Notes: generated by a model not told the origin, from the sequence alone. 64,000 nucleotides of DNA from Gelatoporia subvermispora B (GCA_000320605.2 KB445796.1:1407124-1471123), one strand, 5' to 3'; shown: positions 35,523 through 48,404, counted from the first letter of the stretch. Program-made: numbers and translations.

Positions 35523-36009
35523 GATTGGGAACGCAAGTAAGAGTGCGAGATACTGAATCGGTCGACTACGTCCCTCAAGTGGATGATGAGAAGCAGTAAG
35601 TGCTGTGTTCGAAGACCACTCAGACTCAGGTAACGTTATCAGCACTCCATGGGAACCCTGTCGGTCGATCGAGGCTAGTCTAGGCGCCGGATATTATGGC
35701 ATATTCTCATCCGAATTATGCAAGTCGCTCAAGGATAGCAGGAGGATCCGTTGCAACCGCTCAAACATACATTCACTAGAAATGCAAGTACAGCAGCTAC
35801 AGAAAGTGCGGAACGACAGCCTGATGCCGATCGTAGCGTTCCAAGCAGTCAGGGGCTCGGAAGTAGCGAGCTTGGATTGCTCATTTTGTCATAGCATATG
35901 GTTCATTTCGAATCATAGCATAAGATAGTACAGAGCGATGGGGACCAAGTAGGAGGACATGCAAGCGAACGCGACAACGGGACAGGAGGAAGCAGGTCGG
36001 GGAGGTGAT
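35523..36009. other. Spacer between Ctr and RPS23
   Basis: These 487 bases precede the Ctr start and follow the RPS23 stop; both genes run leftward. The right part is RPS23 3' region and the left part the Ctr promoter. No gene or clear motif is seen. Confidence 0.5.
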
Positions 36010-36759
36010 TTACGACCGGGGCTTCTCCTGTAGAAATACGGAGCATGTCAGAGGCCGCCGAGAAATGGATGAGGCACGTGAACTGACCTTCTTCTCCTTC
36101 CAGAGCGCCAACAGACCAACACCGGAGACCTTCACAACCTTGAAGCGAACACCGGGAATATCACCCTTGGCCTTGCCGCGACGACCGAAGCCAGAGATGA
36201 GGACCTCGTCGTTCTCGTCGACGAAGTTCAAGCAACCATCGTTCTGCGTCAATCAATTAGTTTCGGGACTCCAAGCTCGGCACCAAATTTGTATTGCCTG
36301 GTCCGCACGAGAGCGGACCAGACCACTCAAATCTGATACGACTGAGACACGGGACGTACCGGCACGAACGCGGTGACCTTCTTGCCGTTCTTGATGAGCT
36401 GCACACGCACGCACTTGCGGATGGCAGAGTTGGGCTGCTTGGCCTCAACACCGACCTTCTCCAGGACGATGCCCTTCGCGTGTGAGGATCCACCAGTCGG
36501 CGAGGTCTTGTAGACGTTGCCGAGGGCCCGCTTCTTGTAGGCCTTGTCCGCCTATTTGTCCGCAGAAAATTAGAAGCAAGACTTTTCAGAGATGGCACTA
36601 CGGCGAGACGAGTCTGGGTGCTCACCCAGCGGTTTTCACGGCGGTCGTTGCGGAGCTTGCGCGCGGCTTGCAAGCCACGGGGTTTGTTGGCTGTCAGAGG
36701 CGGTCAGGATCAGTTTTGTGGTGCATAGGAGCATAGTGCGAGCTCGACGTACAGCCCAT
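36010..36759 (-). CDS. RPS23: 40S ribosomal protein S23 (uS12)
   Basis: RPS23 is the decoding-centre protein of the small subunit. Spliced exons give about 145 residues: [20 protein letters not shown], then [20 protein letters not shown] and [20 protein letters not shown], then [20 protein letters not shown] and a last exon encoding only EKPRS. The universal KQPNSA loop is present. The first coding exon is short: ATG GGC T before a GTACGT donor. It is divergent from the membrane-protein gene at 37466. Confidence 0.95.
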
Positions 36760-37465
36760 TCTTGACGATGTGTTGGGGGATACGGTGAGAACAACCTAGT
36801 AGCGGAGCTCGAATCTCGAGATCAAAACTGTCTAGTTTCTGCTCTTTCCCATCACGTGACATACAATGCGGACGCACGCTAGGGCGCTTATAATAAGCGC
36901 ACCTCTGTCACCTGCTCCAAGGTCTGAGTCCACTGCGGCGAAGATCAGCTTGGTGTCTTCGCTGCGTCGTTCAACAACTTTCTTTCGTGTCTTGTCTTGG
37001 TTTCATATGCAATGCAATCCTGCATCATTCTCAAGCCTCCTGAGCCTGAACATTGTACTCCGGTTGGTCGGGTTGGTATGAGAAATGCAGACTGATCCTC
37101 GTGGTGTGGTGTTCCGTGCGTCAGTGGTTGCGAATGCCGCCCGCATGATGCCGATAACATACGCTTGGCGTCGAAGGCGTTCAACGGGCTGCGCCAGGCC
37201 TTCGTGCTCCGCTTGCGGCCTCGCAGCTCTCTCGGGGTCGCGTGAGTAGACACTCGCGGATACAACAGATGCAATATGACAAATGAAGGAAGACGTACAT
37301 AGTGGTCTAGACACTCCTCAGCTCGCGCACCCATCAGGGCACAGCATTCGCTACCGGTGGTACATGTATGACTAACGCAGCCAATCTGTCAAGTTGAGCC
37401 CTCACCGGCCCCTTGCGGCTCATATAAGTCTTACATCCTCTGATCAATGCCCGAGTTCTTTTCTA
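36760..37465. promoter_or_regulatory. Divergent promoter region, RPS23 / membrane protein
   Basis: About 700 bases lie between the divergent starts. Open frames of ~100-130 codons on the reverse strand (36945-37334) have no recognisable family and no splice partner, so I treat the stretch as regulatory or non-coding. A small unannotated gene cannot be ruled out. Confidence 0.45.
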
Positions 37466-39098
37466 ATGTCCGAAGAAACACACCATCTCCTCCCTCCATC
37501 GTCGCGGTCTCAGTCGCCCTCTCCTCAACATGCGGCTGACCAGACCGAACATACAGCTCCTACGATCGACTCGTCCACACATCCTAGACCAGTGCTGCTG
37601 ATTCCGGCTTCTCACCATGGACGCAAGAACCTTCGAATATGGGCTCGAATAGGTCTACTAGTTTGTGGAATATCTACATTATTATTAGTAGCTCCGGTGG
37701 TCGCCAAGTATTTATTGTTGCTATCTTTCGAGCAGACGGTATGCACTGAGTAGTGGCGTCGTCACCAGCCGTTCTAACGCAACACAGTTGGTGCCCTTCA
37801 GAAGCGAGCAGTCAGAAACCGAAATCGATGCCCAGTTCACACAGCACTGCATTCAGAATGCCACTTGGACAGACGTCAGCGAACCCCCGTCAAACTTGGA
37901 GTCCTTCTCGCATGTCGTGGAGATGTCATACGATCTCCCACTGTCTGCTGATCTTCTGTACCTCACCGGTCGCGGAGCTCTGTCGCATGGGAAGGTACGA
38001 ATAGTGAGAGACGGAGCTCGTGGATCGCGTTCCATGGCAGTACATGTTTCTCTAGCATACGACTATGCACACATGCTCGGTCGTATCAAAGTCTGCTTGC
38101 TACGTCCCCAAGAGGGCTACCATGGTGTGGGCGTCTTTGTAAGTATATGAATTCCACGCCTGGACGCTGGCTTATCTTTGTTCGCAGAGCCCAACAGACC
38201 TGCCATATCCTGCAAGGAAGTACAGAACTCATTTCGACGTGACCATCCGTCTGCCCCCAGATGCTGATAGCCTACCGACGCTCGTGAAGAGATTTGAAAG
38301 CGATATGCCGCTGTTCTCATATCAAGTCGATCTTCCCGGTGATGTCGCGTTGTTTGATCACTTGAGCTTGAGCACCACCAACAAACCGATCATTGTCAAG
38401 GTATGTTGTTATGCCGCGGGCCTGCGTTGGTTATGACTCATCCAGGCTGTTACTAGTCCCTGGCCACAAACACAGCTATGATCCAGACAATGAACTCCAG
38501 GATTGAAGGCACATTCAGCACGTCGAACTACCTCACACTGCGCACACTAAGTGCGCCTATCCGCGCAAATGTACGATTATTCAACGCCAACAACAGTCAG
38601 CAAACCCAGTTGTGGATGCGGACGTCCAACAGGTACGTCTGCGAATTATGGCTCATGGTCGCAAATAGCTTATAACCTCGCAGTGAGATCAACTCTACCG
38701 CCGAGCTCGTCTCTACCTCCGCTAACTCGACAGGCGGGTCGTTCAAGGTACACGCCAGATCCTCAAACGCACCGCTCGACATCTTCACGCCGGTAGCGCC
38801 CCTTGGACACGTCCTGGATCTGACCGCAGAGACCTCAAACGCGCCGACATTCGTGTCCCTGCATTCAACGTGGGAGGGCGTGTTCCACCTGCTGACGTCG
38901 CCCTTCTTCAAGCCCGCAGTAGACGCTGACGTGTCAGCGCCAGATCCGTCGGGCAATCGCCGCCGCAGGCGAGTGCACCTTGCGAATACCAATACCAACG
39001 ATGTGCAGGGTTACGCTGAGTGGACGCCCAAGGAGAGACGGGCTGAGGGCCAGCTACGGGTTGTAACATCTAATGCGCCGATTCACGTCACCTTATGA
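37466..39098 (+). CDS. Basidiomycete single-pass membrane protein
   Basis: I do not recognise a characterised function. About 440 residues in several exons: a Ser/Pro/His-rich cytosolic N-terminus, one membrane helix (ARIGLLVCGISTLLLVAPVVAKYLLLL), then a beta-rich, probably lumenal or extracellular part. That part has repeated patterns such as GTFSTSNYLTLRTLSAPIRA and FKVHARSSNAPLDIFTPVAP. It resembles basidiomycete proteins with a beta-helix/adhesin-like fold (DUF7330- or DUF4097-like), an assignment from memory of the pattern only. The ATG at 37466 (MSEETHHLLPPSSR) is chosen because it directly precedes a continuous frame. The intron near 38401-38486 is the least certain. Confidence 0.7.
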
Positions 39099-39661
39099 CC
39101 TTATGCCCACCTGCGCAGTTGAACCCGTTGTATGTATACTAGTGCATGCTCTATAATATACCCGTGCGATGTGCTCGCGCGTTCATTGTGGAAACTGATG
39201 TCGTCACGGGCAGGAGTCGAAGCTATGGTCGATCGAAATCCAACCAGCAGCTTTGGACGCAGTAAGCGCAACTTCACGCTGTGCCGGAATCATGATTCAC
39301 CTTCGAACCTCTAACATGGAGTCATTTTGAAGGTCTGCCCACGGGAGACCCAACCGTGGAACATGCAGCACAGTACTTCATAGTCCAAATTAAAGCAAAG
39401 ATGCCAAAACCAGTCGCAATCAAGTTTATAGCCAGGACATAGAACACGGAGGGGAATCCTGCCCGAATATACAGTTATCGTACTATTGACCTATCTGACA
39501 ATTCATCACGGACAGCAGATCAAGCTGCGTAGAGTAGAGCGAGAGTAGAGTGAAATAAGGAATAAGGAAACGAGCGAGAAGGAGAAGGAGAGACAATTAC
39601 ATGGAAGCGAACCATTCCCGTCTCAAAGCAGAATTCTATGCACATGACTGCGAGCTCGAGC
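39099..39661. other. Convergent 3' spacer with purine-rich tract
   Basis: No gene is seen between the membrane protein and the terpene cyclase. The right part, about 39535-39600, is strongly purine-rich on the plus strand (GAGA/GGAG runs), a C/T-rich strand in the cyclase 3' untranslated region. Confidence 0.5.
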
Positions 39662-41409
39662 TCAGTGTACTTCGGCCGACTTCTTCCACGGGAGCCTGAA
39701 GTAGCCGAGTAAAGGGCTGGACGGCCTCGAGATGCTCAGGCCGAGCGAGGGGACCTCCAGCATGGGCGTCACAGGGGTTATTGGGCTCTTTGTAGATTCG
39801 ACGGAGGGGGACGGTGATGGTGGGCGCCGTTGGGACGCCTCGATGGCCTGTACGGCCGCTGCAGTCGTCAGGCCCCGGTTAGTCACCTTGAGCCCGGTCG
39901 TGCCAAACCTATAAAGGTTCCCGCCCTCCCAGCCGCCATCTTCGCATTGCATCTCGAGCAGCCTGCGCATGTCGATCGCGTTTTGGACGTCCAGGCTTGC
40001 ACAGACGAGCAATCGGAACGCCAACTCGAGCGCATCGCCCTCCACGCCGATTTGCTCCTGCACGCGCTCGACGAAGAGCGGTTTGAGTTGGTGGTGTAGC
40101 ACGGGGTCATTCGTGCATGCGAAAAGGCGGCTGATGAAGTAGAGAAAGCAGTCGGCGGAGGGGTAATAACGTGAGCCGCCGAGATAGGCGCGATAGAGCA
40201 AAACTTCGCGGACCCATGTAAGGCATTGGTCCAGTTCATGACCACGTCCGTTGGTGTAGAAGAACGTTAAGACATTGACATTGACAAATGGATCGAGTCT
40301 TTGCCGACCATCGTCGAAGTATGTCTAAACAAATTATGGGTTAATCTGGTGAGTTTTCCATAACCTGAAAGGAAACCAACCTGCATAATGCCGTCCGGAT
40401 CCCTGTAGTTCAACATTTCGTCCATCACAGAAGAGATGACGCCGGGATCTCTTTGGAGGACAGTCAACGCTAGTGAAGTAGTGTCCAAGTCATCGGGGAA
40501 GGCCTCCGAGAATAATGGTTTGCCTACAGGTCTGCATCAGTACATAGACGATGATGACTTGGTCGTCCCCCGTTACCTCGGAAGAAATTCCATGTTCGAG
40601 GACGATCAGGGAGCGTAACGAGGGAGCTAAAATGAATGACAATTCATAGCGATCGTAGGACGATTAGATACGATTACTCACGGATCGTTCGTTAGTTCGA
40701 GGATAAGGAGTTGTGTGAAGTTCTCGCCAAACGCCACACCATGGTCTGTAACCGATTCAAGCCTCATGGCATTACGGCGCAAGTACTCGCGCCCTCGCCG
40801 AACCGGGTCTCCGAAGATGTTTCGGAGAGCGCGCATTACGTCTTCCTGCTTCTCGAAAACGATCCCATGCATACCTACAGACCGCGCTGAGAGCACGTTG
40901 TCGATCTTGTCGTCCACGAAAACGGTGGTTCGCGGATCAATGCCCGTTTCTGCAATGACGTGCTTGTAAACGCCGAGGTGCGGCTTGCGCTCGCCCACGA
41001 GGGCGGAAGGGAAGACCTTGTCGAAGATGGACCAGTCGGCCGGTTTCGTGAGGACGTACTCGTAGTCAGGCAACGAGATATTTGAGAGTGCGAAGACAAG
41101 GAGTTCGCCGTCCAACTGCGTCTTGAGTTCCCGAACAAGGGCGATCAGTTCGTCGTTGGATTCCATGGAATCCCGAGCTTGCTTGAACGCGTTGTCGATT
41201 TCGCTAGGCGCGATTCCGAACTCCGTGCCAACGCGTTCGTAACATTCGTCCTGAGAGATGCGGCCGCGCTCATACTCATACCATGTCGCGGAATTGAGAA
41301 TCTCCTTCAGAGTCCGAGGGGGGATGCTCGTCTTGGTTTTCGGTGACCAGGTGAACAGGACGTCGCCAAGGTCGAGAATGAGGGTCGTGTATTGAGCTGC
41401 CGCGGACAT
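39662..41409 (-). CDS. HAD-type sesquiterpene cyclase (drimane/albicanol-like)
   Basis: A fusion of an N-terminal HAD phosphatase-like domain and a C-terminal terpene-cyclase beta domain, about 530 residues in four exons. HAD motifs: LILDLGDVLF (I), ALSNIS (II), GERKPHLGVY with the lysine (III) and FVDDKIDN (IV, DDxxD). The cyclase domain shows TWNFFRGKPLFSEAF, the class-II acid motif DLDTTS, and a QW-like CEDGGWEGGNLY. This architecture is that of AstC and the Antrodia AncA/AncC enzymes, where the DxDTTS motif starts protonation-driven cyclisation of farnesyl diphosphate and the HAD part dephosphorylates the product. By homology I expect a drimane or albicanol skeleton; the exact product cannot be read from sequence. 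No tailoring gene is adjacent. All motif residues are intact. Confidence 0.88.
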
Positions 41410-44400
41410 GGCGAAAACTCTGATGAAGGAAGGTAGCGCTGAACGATTGGACGTGCGTCGATCAACGACGACTGCACACGGACGATTTTAAGGAATGAGC
41501 CAAAATCTAGCAGGACAGTTAGTAGCAAGTTGGATCTCGATGAGAAGTTTTGCGACACATTGCGTACCTCTGGTGCGCTACTGATGGAACATGATTCTAC
41601 CGCTTGTGCTTACTTCCCACCCTTGGTAGGAAGCGGAAGGAATTCTGGGCCCGACTTCTCGCCTAAGCGCATGTCAGGGGAACATTGGGCAACCTGATCA
41701 CGTATCATCGTTTCAATACGCGCTACGACTGTGGGGCCATGGGAGGAGGCTCTTTCCCTGTCCGTTCAGGCGGTCGGTCCTCCGATATGACTAGAATATG
41801 ACATACGAGAACGCACGATTTCGGACTTCTTTCTGGATCTCTATTGACGCAAAAGTGGTAATTTCTGGCAAACGAGACTATCTCCAGAGTAATGTGTCGC
41901 GCTCATGCGGCGACCAACGGCCGGCAACGCGCCTTACGGCCTCATGCATCGCTTGACGAATTGTACGTAATGCCTCGCGCCCGCCGTAGGGCTAAATTTA
42001 TTTCTGCGGTGCCCGATGCAATTCGATAACATAGAAAACTTGATGCAAGATCCATCGTGTTCGGTTTATGTGCGCTCTCGAAAATCAGGACTCGGATGCA
42101 GACAGGGGATCCAATGAATAGCGCGATATACGAAGAGGCGCGCGGCATAGCATGTCATGGATCTAATAAACTCCGGCCCCGATCTGCAGATTTGATCATC
42201 ACAAATGACCAGTTGGCCAGGGCAAGGGTAGCAGACTTGTGAATACCTGGTGGACGTGTATTGCATAGACTCGTCTCCGACCATGTAGAGTTGGCGTTTA
42301 TCGAACTTATTTGCAGACAGACGCGGGTGCAGTCGTTGCTGCGCCCAACGTAGCGACTGTCTCGCGAGTTGCCTGCTGCAATCAAGTGTCAGCCGCCGAA
42401 GTCCAGAGACATCGTAAATGTAGACCTCAAACTCGAACCAATGCCATCCGATGCTATTTTGCGCTGAAAGCCGGATGCCGTCGGCGAACCAGTTCAAAGT
42501 CCGAGTCGTCCTTCCAGTAACGGTAACAGACAGTTCGCATGCTAGAGCTAGCCTTCTGTACCCTGAAGCGATGCGACCGTCATCCTGTGCCGCAAGCTCT
42601 TGCAAAGTCCCACACGGGACGATACAGGTACGGAATGATTGATTACCCAGTATCCGGTCCTGATTAAGAGCCGGCTTAAAATCCTATCATATCTCGACCA
42701 AGATAAGTACTTCATTACGCACCGCTTCGAACACCCGTAGCCTTCTAGAGGACCTGATGAAGACGGGTACCACCACTTTACGCGTGCGAGAGAGCCGGGA
42801 CGATGGCGACCTAGTGGGTCCGCGGTGCAAAGGACCCGAGACCGCCGACACACCGGAGCAAGGAGATAATAACCGCCATGTAGAGCAAATCGCAAGTAGA
42901 ACCTCCTGCGAAGCGACACACCTCATTCGTGAAGGCGGCGCTCGGGAAAGCTCACGGGCAGCCGGAAATGCGCCATGATGAGAGGTTCTGCTGAGTATGG
43001 GGGAGGCAAACACAGCGTAAGAGCGTACACGAAATGTCGGAGCTCGGGCTAACGAGGATGAGAACGCGCCATCCTTGATGGTAAACTATCTGACAAGGGA
43101 TAATGGACAACACGTCGTGTCTCTCAGCGCCAAGTAGAGACAGGCGCCGTCGAATGGAATACCACCAGTTGAGCCTTCCGCGGGGCACAACGTGCAGATT
43201 GGTCACGGATCAGAGGACTCAGACACAGAGCTGCACATGCAGTTCGCCGGGAACTTTGAGGGTGCTTGCTAGAGTGTAATGGATCCGATAACGATGAAAA
43301 TCAACATGTAAATCACCATACATCTAACCACGAAGTCCGCCGTGACAGTCTTCTAGTCGCGAGATTCTCAGACAGTGACTGCTGCGTACACATGCGCCCA
43401 CAAGTGGCTGAGATAGCAGGGCGGGAGACAGACATCTCCCAGGAAAATCTCCGTGTCGAAGGCTGTCGGGGGCACGAGGACCTGTCATAGCCCTTCTGAG
43501 TCGTCGATATCCGAGAGATAGCAGCTATCCGATGTCCGGGGGCTGTAAGTAGGCCAAGCACTGCTGGGACATTCTTGGGACAAAACCCTCAACATGGTTC
43601 ACTTGGTCAGGGAAGTGTCGGGTAAAGCGGGGAGGTACTAGACAAAAGGGATCAACCATCTGGGCGTTCGAGCCGGAAGTAATGTTACACCATGTGAGGA
43701 AAAGAACTGTGTCGGACATGCGTTGGAGTGGTAACTTGATCTGGGCTGGTCGCACTCAGCGAGAGAGCCCACTCATGAATCCGAATCTTCTTTCCGGTGC
43801 AGCGGAGCTCTCGTGCATCGGCGTCACGCCTAAGAGACCGGTGAACTATTATTGACCGTCACGGACTCGAAGTTGAACCAGGCCAGTCCAGATTGCGCTC
43901 ACTGGCTATGTCCCGGGAATAGCAGATACCTCCAATCATCAATGCATCAACATAAGCAGATGACATGGCTGGAATTGAGGGGGTGGACGGGCCAGAATTG
44001 CGCCACCCACATCCCTCCGGCGTGCGGTGAAAACTGGTAAGTCAAATCGTGTGGGTCATCAAGAACAATCTGTCAAGCGGAGCAAATACGTCCAGCGTCA
44101 ATTTCAAACGTTGGCTTGAAGTTGAGCGAGACGAGAGGACAGCCCACGCAAACTAGACGTCTCGGAGGCTTTGGGCATCATGCCTGAGACACTCTGCGTT
44201 GCGCGTACCTGTATAGGTCGCGAGGGGCCGTCTTTGTCCAGCACAAAGGCCCATGCGAAAGACAACAGCAACGATATTAGAGTGAATGAAGGAGCAGGGG
44301 AGAAGCGCAATGTGTGGCGTTAATCATTCTTCGGGATGACGGCGTCAAATTGCTGCTGCACAGGCATTCCTTGGCTTGAGATGTGGGGCGGGACGTAGTT

Positions 44401-44737
44401 CATCAACAGCTTCTTCATGACAAGAGACACGACAGCAGTACAATACACCTTGCTCTTGGAACATGCGATGCTGCTGTGCGGGGAATGCATTGTACTCTTC
44501 TAGGAGGCCTCTCGAAGTCTGATAATCATCTGATGAACTGTCGAGACAAATGCCGTGGTGTGCCGAGGATGAGACCAATGATACAGTCACGCAGTCCTGG
44601 GAAGACGCGAAAATAAGCCGCGTGATTCCAGCGACGTCAGCAGGATGTGCTGGCTATGCATTCACAAACGCAAGGTGTTACAGCGACCGGTGGCTGTAGT
44701 TGTCTGAGAACACACCTCGCAGCAACCCCGGACCCCC
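41410..44737. other. Gene-poor 3.3-kb region
   Basis: No gene is supported. Open frames are numerous but short, overlapping and without domains. At 44104-44310 on the reverse strand a frame begins with a signal-peptide-like segment (SFTLISLLLSFAWAFVLDKD) but has no ATG in frame. A 32-codon frame just upstream (ending in FDAVIPKND) does start with ATG; neither could be linked into a gene. The part next to 41409 should include the terpene cyclase promoter. Confidence 0.45.
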
Positions 44738-44929
44738 TCAGTGGTGGCTCTCATGCTTGGGTTGCAAGTAGTAGTTATCGATCACCACGTAGGTTGTGAA
44801 TGCCACGACAGCGACGCCAAAGCCTGGGAACATCTTGCTGAACATCGCGCGTTTGGAGAACACCGGGTGCTTTCTCCATGCGTCCCTCTTCGCCCAAGGG
44901 TCGCGGTAAATTGGCGGAGGGGTGACCAT
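44738..44929 (-). CDS. NADH:ubiquinone oxidoreductase subunit B12 (NDUFB3)
   Basis: A supernumerary subunit of mitochondrial complex I, 63 residues in one exon. The YRDPWAKRDAWRK segment corresponds to the family RDPW.R.EAWR motif and is followed by one membrane helix (GFGVAVVAFTTYVVIDNYYL) and a His-rich end (KHESHH), as in NDUFB3 relatives. The sequence directly before the ATG reads TATAG, so a 5' leader intron may end there. Its start is divergent from TOP1, 291 bases away. Confidence 0.82.
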   Translation of the reverse strand: MVTPPPIYRDPWAKRDAWRKHPVFSKRAMFSKMFPGFGVAVVAFTTYVVIDNYYLQPKHESHH

Positions 44930-45220
44930 CTATAACGGGAGTTCATCAGACGCGTTTCAGAATGCCAAAAGCATGGAGTACAGACAGTCGACCGGGCGAC
45001 GAGAGTAGTTGTGAAGGCGGTTGGCTGCAGGTCCCGGCTCGAGGCGCGGGCGCCTCCTGCGTCCTGGCTTTAGGGCAGGCTCAGATGCACTTCAACTTAT
45101 GAGGCCTGAGCTGTACTAAATCGGCCCCAAACACTTTGCGACGTTTTCCCTGACCTCCTCTCCTCATCAGCCCCCTCCGCGTTCCAGAGCCTCCCCCGGC
45201 TCGTGTCTGGTTTTCACATT

Positions 45221-48200
45221 ATGTCTGGCGACGTCTCGATGCTGTCCTCTGACGACGACAAGCCACTCAAGCCCAGAGCCGGCCCCAGCGGGCGGAACGG
45301 GCATGTCGCTCAGAACGGTCATTCTCACTCTAGGGCGATCCAGTCGTCAAGCGAGGACGAGGATATGCCGCTGGTATGTCGTGCACAACCGCTTGCGAGG
45401 GACATATCTGACGCGCCACAATCTCACCGCAGTCCCAAGCCGCGCGTAAGTCTGAGCCAGCGACGCCGCGTCCGGCTAAACGCAAGCAACCCTCGTTCAC
45501 CTCCTCCAGCGAAGATGACACCCCTCTCGCCTCCTCGCCTGCAAAGCGCACTGCGTCCGCTGCTGTCTCGATGCCCGGAGCCATCGAAGCGACCGCCACA
45601 CGTGTGGCTACCGCAAACGGCAAGCGCAAGGGCTCGAAGAAGAAGGTAGACACGGACAGCGAATTCGACGACGACGTTGTCCCTGCCTCCACTGCGAAGC
45701 GCGCCACGAATGGTCGCACACGCAAGGCACCTCCAAAGAAGAAGGTCAAGCAGGAGTCTGACGTGGAGAGCGAGGACTCGGACGACAAGCCGATTGCGAA
45801 AAAGGCAGCGGCCGCGAGAAAGCGCAACGTCAAGCAGGAGAGCGATGCGGATGACTCTGACGATGACAAGCCTCTGAAGAAGCCGCCAGCAAAGAAGGCA
45901 GCGAAGAAGGTGGCAACGAAGAAGTCCGTGAAGAACGAGTCGAGCTCCGAGGCACCAAAGTCCAAGCGTAGTGCAACGAAGGCGAAGAGCGAGGAGACAG
46001 ACGGGGCTGTGAAGAAGGCGAAGAAGAAGAAAGAGGAGGAAGAGGAAGAAGTGTTCCGTTGGTGGGAGGAGCAAGATCCGGATGGCGACGGCACCCAGAA
46101 ATGGCGGACGTTGGAACACAATGGGGTGTACTTTCCTCCTCCGTATGAACCACTGCCATCGGATGTCAAGATGAAGTATAATGGTATGTGTGCCCTCTCT
46201 ACTCTTTCGAAATCTGAGTAATGATCCTCGCAGGCAAATTCGTCAACTTGCCCCCAGAATCCGAGGAGGTTGCTGGGTTTTATGCTGCACTGCTGGAGAC
46301 GGACCACGCGAGGGACAAGACCTTCAACAAGAACTTCTTTGATGACTGGCAGAAAGTATTGAAGAAGAACCCTCCCGTCAGTGGCGCAGTTCAATTAAAT
46401 CATGGTTGCATGCTTACAGTATGGTTGTAGCGTGACGGTACGAAAATTACCAACTTCGAACTCTGCGACTTCCGTCCGATGTACGACTATTTCGAGACTG
46501 AGAAGGCAAAGAAGAAGGCTCTGACTACCGCAGAGAAGAAGGAGCTCAAGGCAAAGAAAGATGCGCTTGAAGCACCGTACACGCACTGTTTCCTCGACGG
46601 CCGCAAGGAGAAAGTAGGCAACTTCCGCGTTGAGCCTCCAGGATTGTTCAGAGGTCGTGGCGACCATCCTAAGAAGGGTGCCTTGAAGGTTGGTTTTCTG
46701 GTCTATGGCAGCCCTTCTCTCCCTTGACATAGATTCAATTTGGGCCATAGTATCGCGTGAGACCGGAGGACATCATCATCAACATCGGCGACGGTGTCCC
46801 AACTCCCAAACCCAATATGCCTGGCAAGTGGAAGGACGTGATCCACGACAACACTGTCACGTGGCTGGCAAATTGGACAGAGAATGTCAACGGCAACCAC
46901 AAGTATGTCTTCCTGGCTGCCGGGAGCTCAATCAAGGGCCAGAGCGACATGCAGAAGTTCGAGAAAGCCAGGGAACTGAAGGTCAGTTCAGAGGATACGG
47001 CGCTAATCCCCTTTGTTGACGCGGATGTTGACGCGGACTTGATAGAACCACGTTGATCGCATACGCGCGGACTACTCGAGGGATCTGAAGGCGAAGGTGA
47101 TGCAGGACAGACAGCGGGCCACTGCAATGTACTTCATCGATCGTCTCGCGCTTCGAGCGGGTAATGAGAAGGGCGAGGACGAGGCGGACACCGTCGGCTG
47201 TTGTTCGCTGCGTTGCGAGCACATCACTCTACAGCCACCTGACAAGCTCATTTTCGACTTCCTGGGTAAAGACTCGATCCGGTACTACAATCAGGTCGAT
47301 GTCGACGAACAAGTGTTCAAGAACATCCGCATCTTCAAGGATAACAAGGAAGATGAAGATGACCTGTTCGATCGCGTGGGCGTACGTCCCGTCTTTTAGG
47401 TGCCTCTATGACTAGATGCTAATGTTGTCTGTAGACGGCATCGTTGAACAAGCATCTCCAGTCATATATGAAGGGACTTACGGCTAAAGTGTTCCGTACA
47501 TACAATGCCTCCATCACCTTCCAGCAACAACTGGATCAGGGGACGCCCGAGAAGGGCACAGTGCAGGAGAAGCTCAACGCGTACAACCATGCTAACCGTA
47601 TGGTTGCCATTCTCTGTAACCATCAGCGTGCCGTTCCGAAGACACACGAGCAGTCGATGGGAAAAATGCGTGAAAAGGTACACAGGAGCACGCTGGGAAT
47701 GCGAAGTTCCGAAGCTGACAGAATCCGATGCAGCTGCGGGGCTTCAAGTACGAGCGAATGAAGCTTCGGCATGCGCTCTTCGCAATCGACCCGAAGTACA
47801 AGAAGAACAAGAAGTACTCTGCGGATGAGTCTGACCTAGACGACGACGCGATCGCAGAGCAGGAGGAGCAGCTGAAGGCGAAAGAGATCGAGAAAGTGGA
47901 GAAGAAGTTTGCGAAGGACAACGAGAAGCTCGCGGAGGACGGCAAGGAGCCACTGAAGGAGTCGGTGCTGAAGGAGCGCCTTCAGGAAGTCGAGGCCGAG
48001 TTCAAGCGGTTGAAGAAGGAGCGCGGGACGGGCAAACACCAGCTCAAGCGTGACCGTCCGACGGACAAGATCGAGGATGCCATCGAAAAGCTGGACGAGA
48101 AGATCAAGGTGTTCAAGCTGCAGATGGAGGACCGCGAGGCGGGCAAGGAGGTCGCATTGGGCACGAGTAAGATCAACTACTTAGATCCAAGGTAAGCGAT

Positions 48201-48404
48201 CTGCAAGCAGGTTTTAGAGCTGCACTGACGCTGCAACAGAATCACCGCTGCGTGGTGCAAGAAGCACGACGTCCCGATTGAGAAGATCTTCTCCAAGACG
48301 CTTTTGACGAAGTGTAAGTCGCTACGACGCCCCTATGTGATCTGTGCTGACGAAATGGTCTAGTCCCTTGGGCTATGGAGGTTGAAGACGAGTGGAAGTT
48401 CTAA
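45221..48404 (+). CDS. TOP1: DNA topoisomerase I (type IB)
   Basis: TOP1 relaxes supercoils in the nucleus by nicking one strand through a tyrosine. About ten introns leave roughly 870 residues. The N-terminal ~300 residues are Lys/Ser/acidic low-complexity with repeated SSEDED-type blocks and nuclear-localisation-like clusters. The core begins at [20 protein letters not shown] and includes [74 protein letters not shown] and [21 protein letters not shown] coiled-coil linker precedes the active-site tyrosine in [11 protein letters not shown]. The protein ends [12 protein letters not shown]. The start is [17 protein letters not shown]. Confidence 0.96.

Noticed and set aside
36945..37334. 130-codon reverse frame upstream of RPS23
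   Set aside because: No domain, no plausible splice signals, and it lies in a divergent promoter region.
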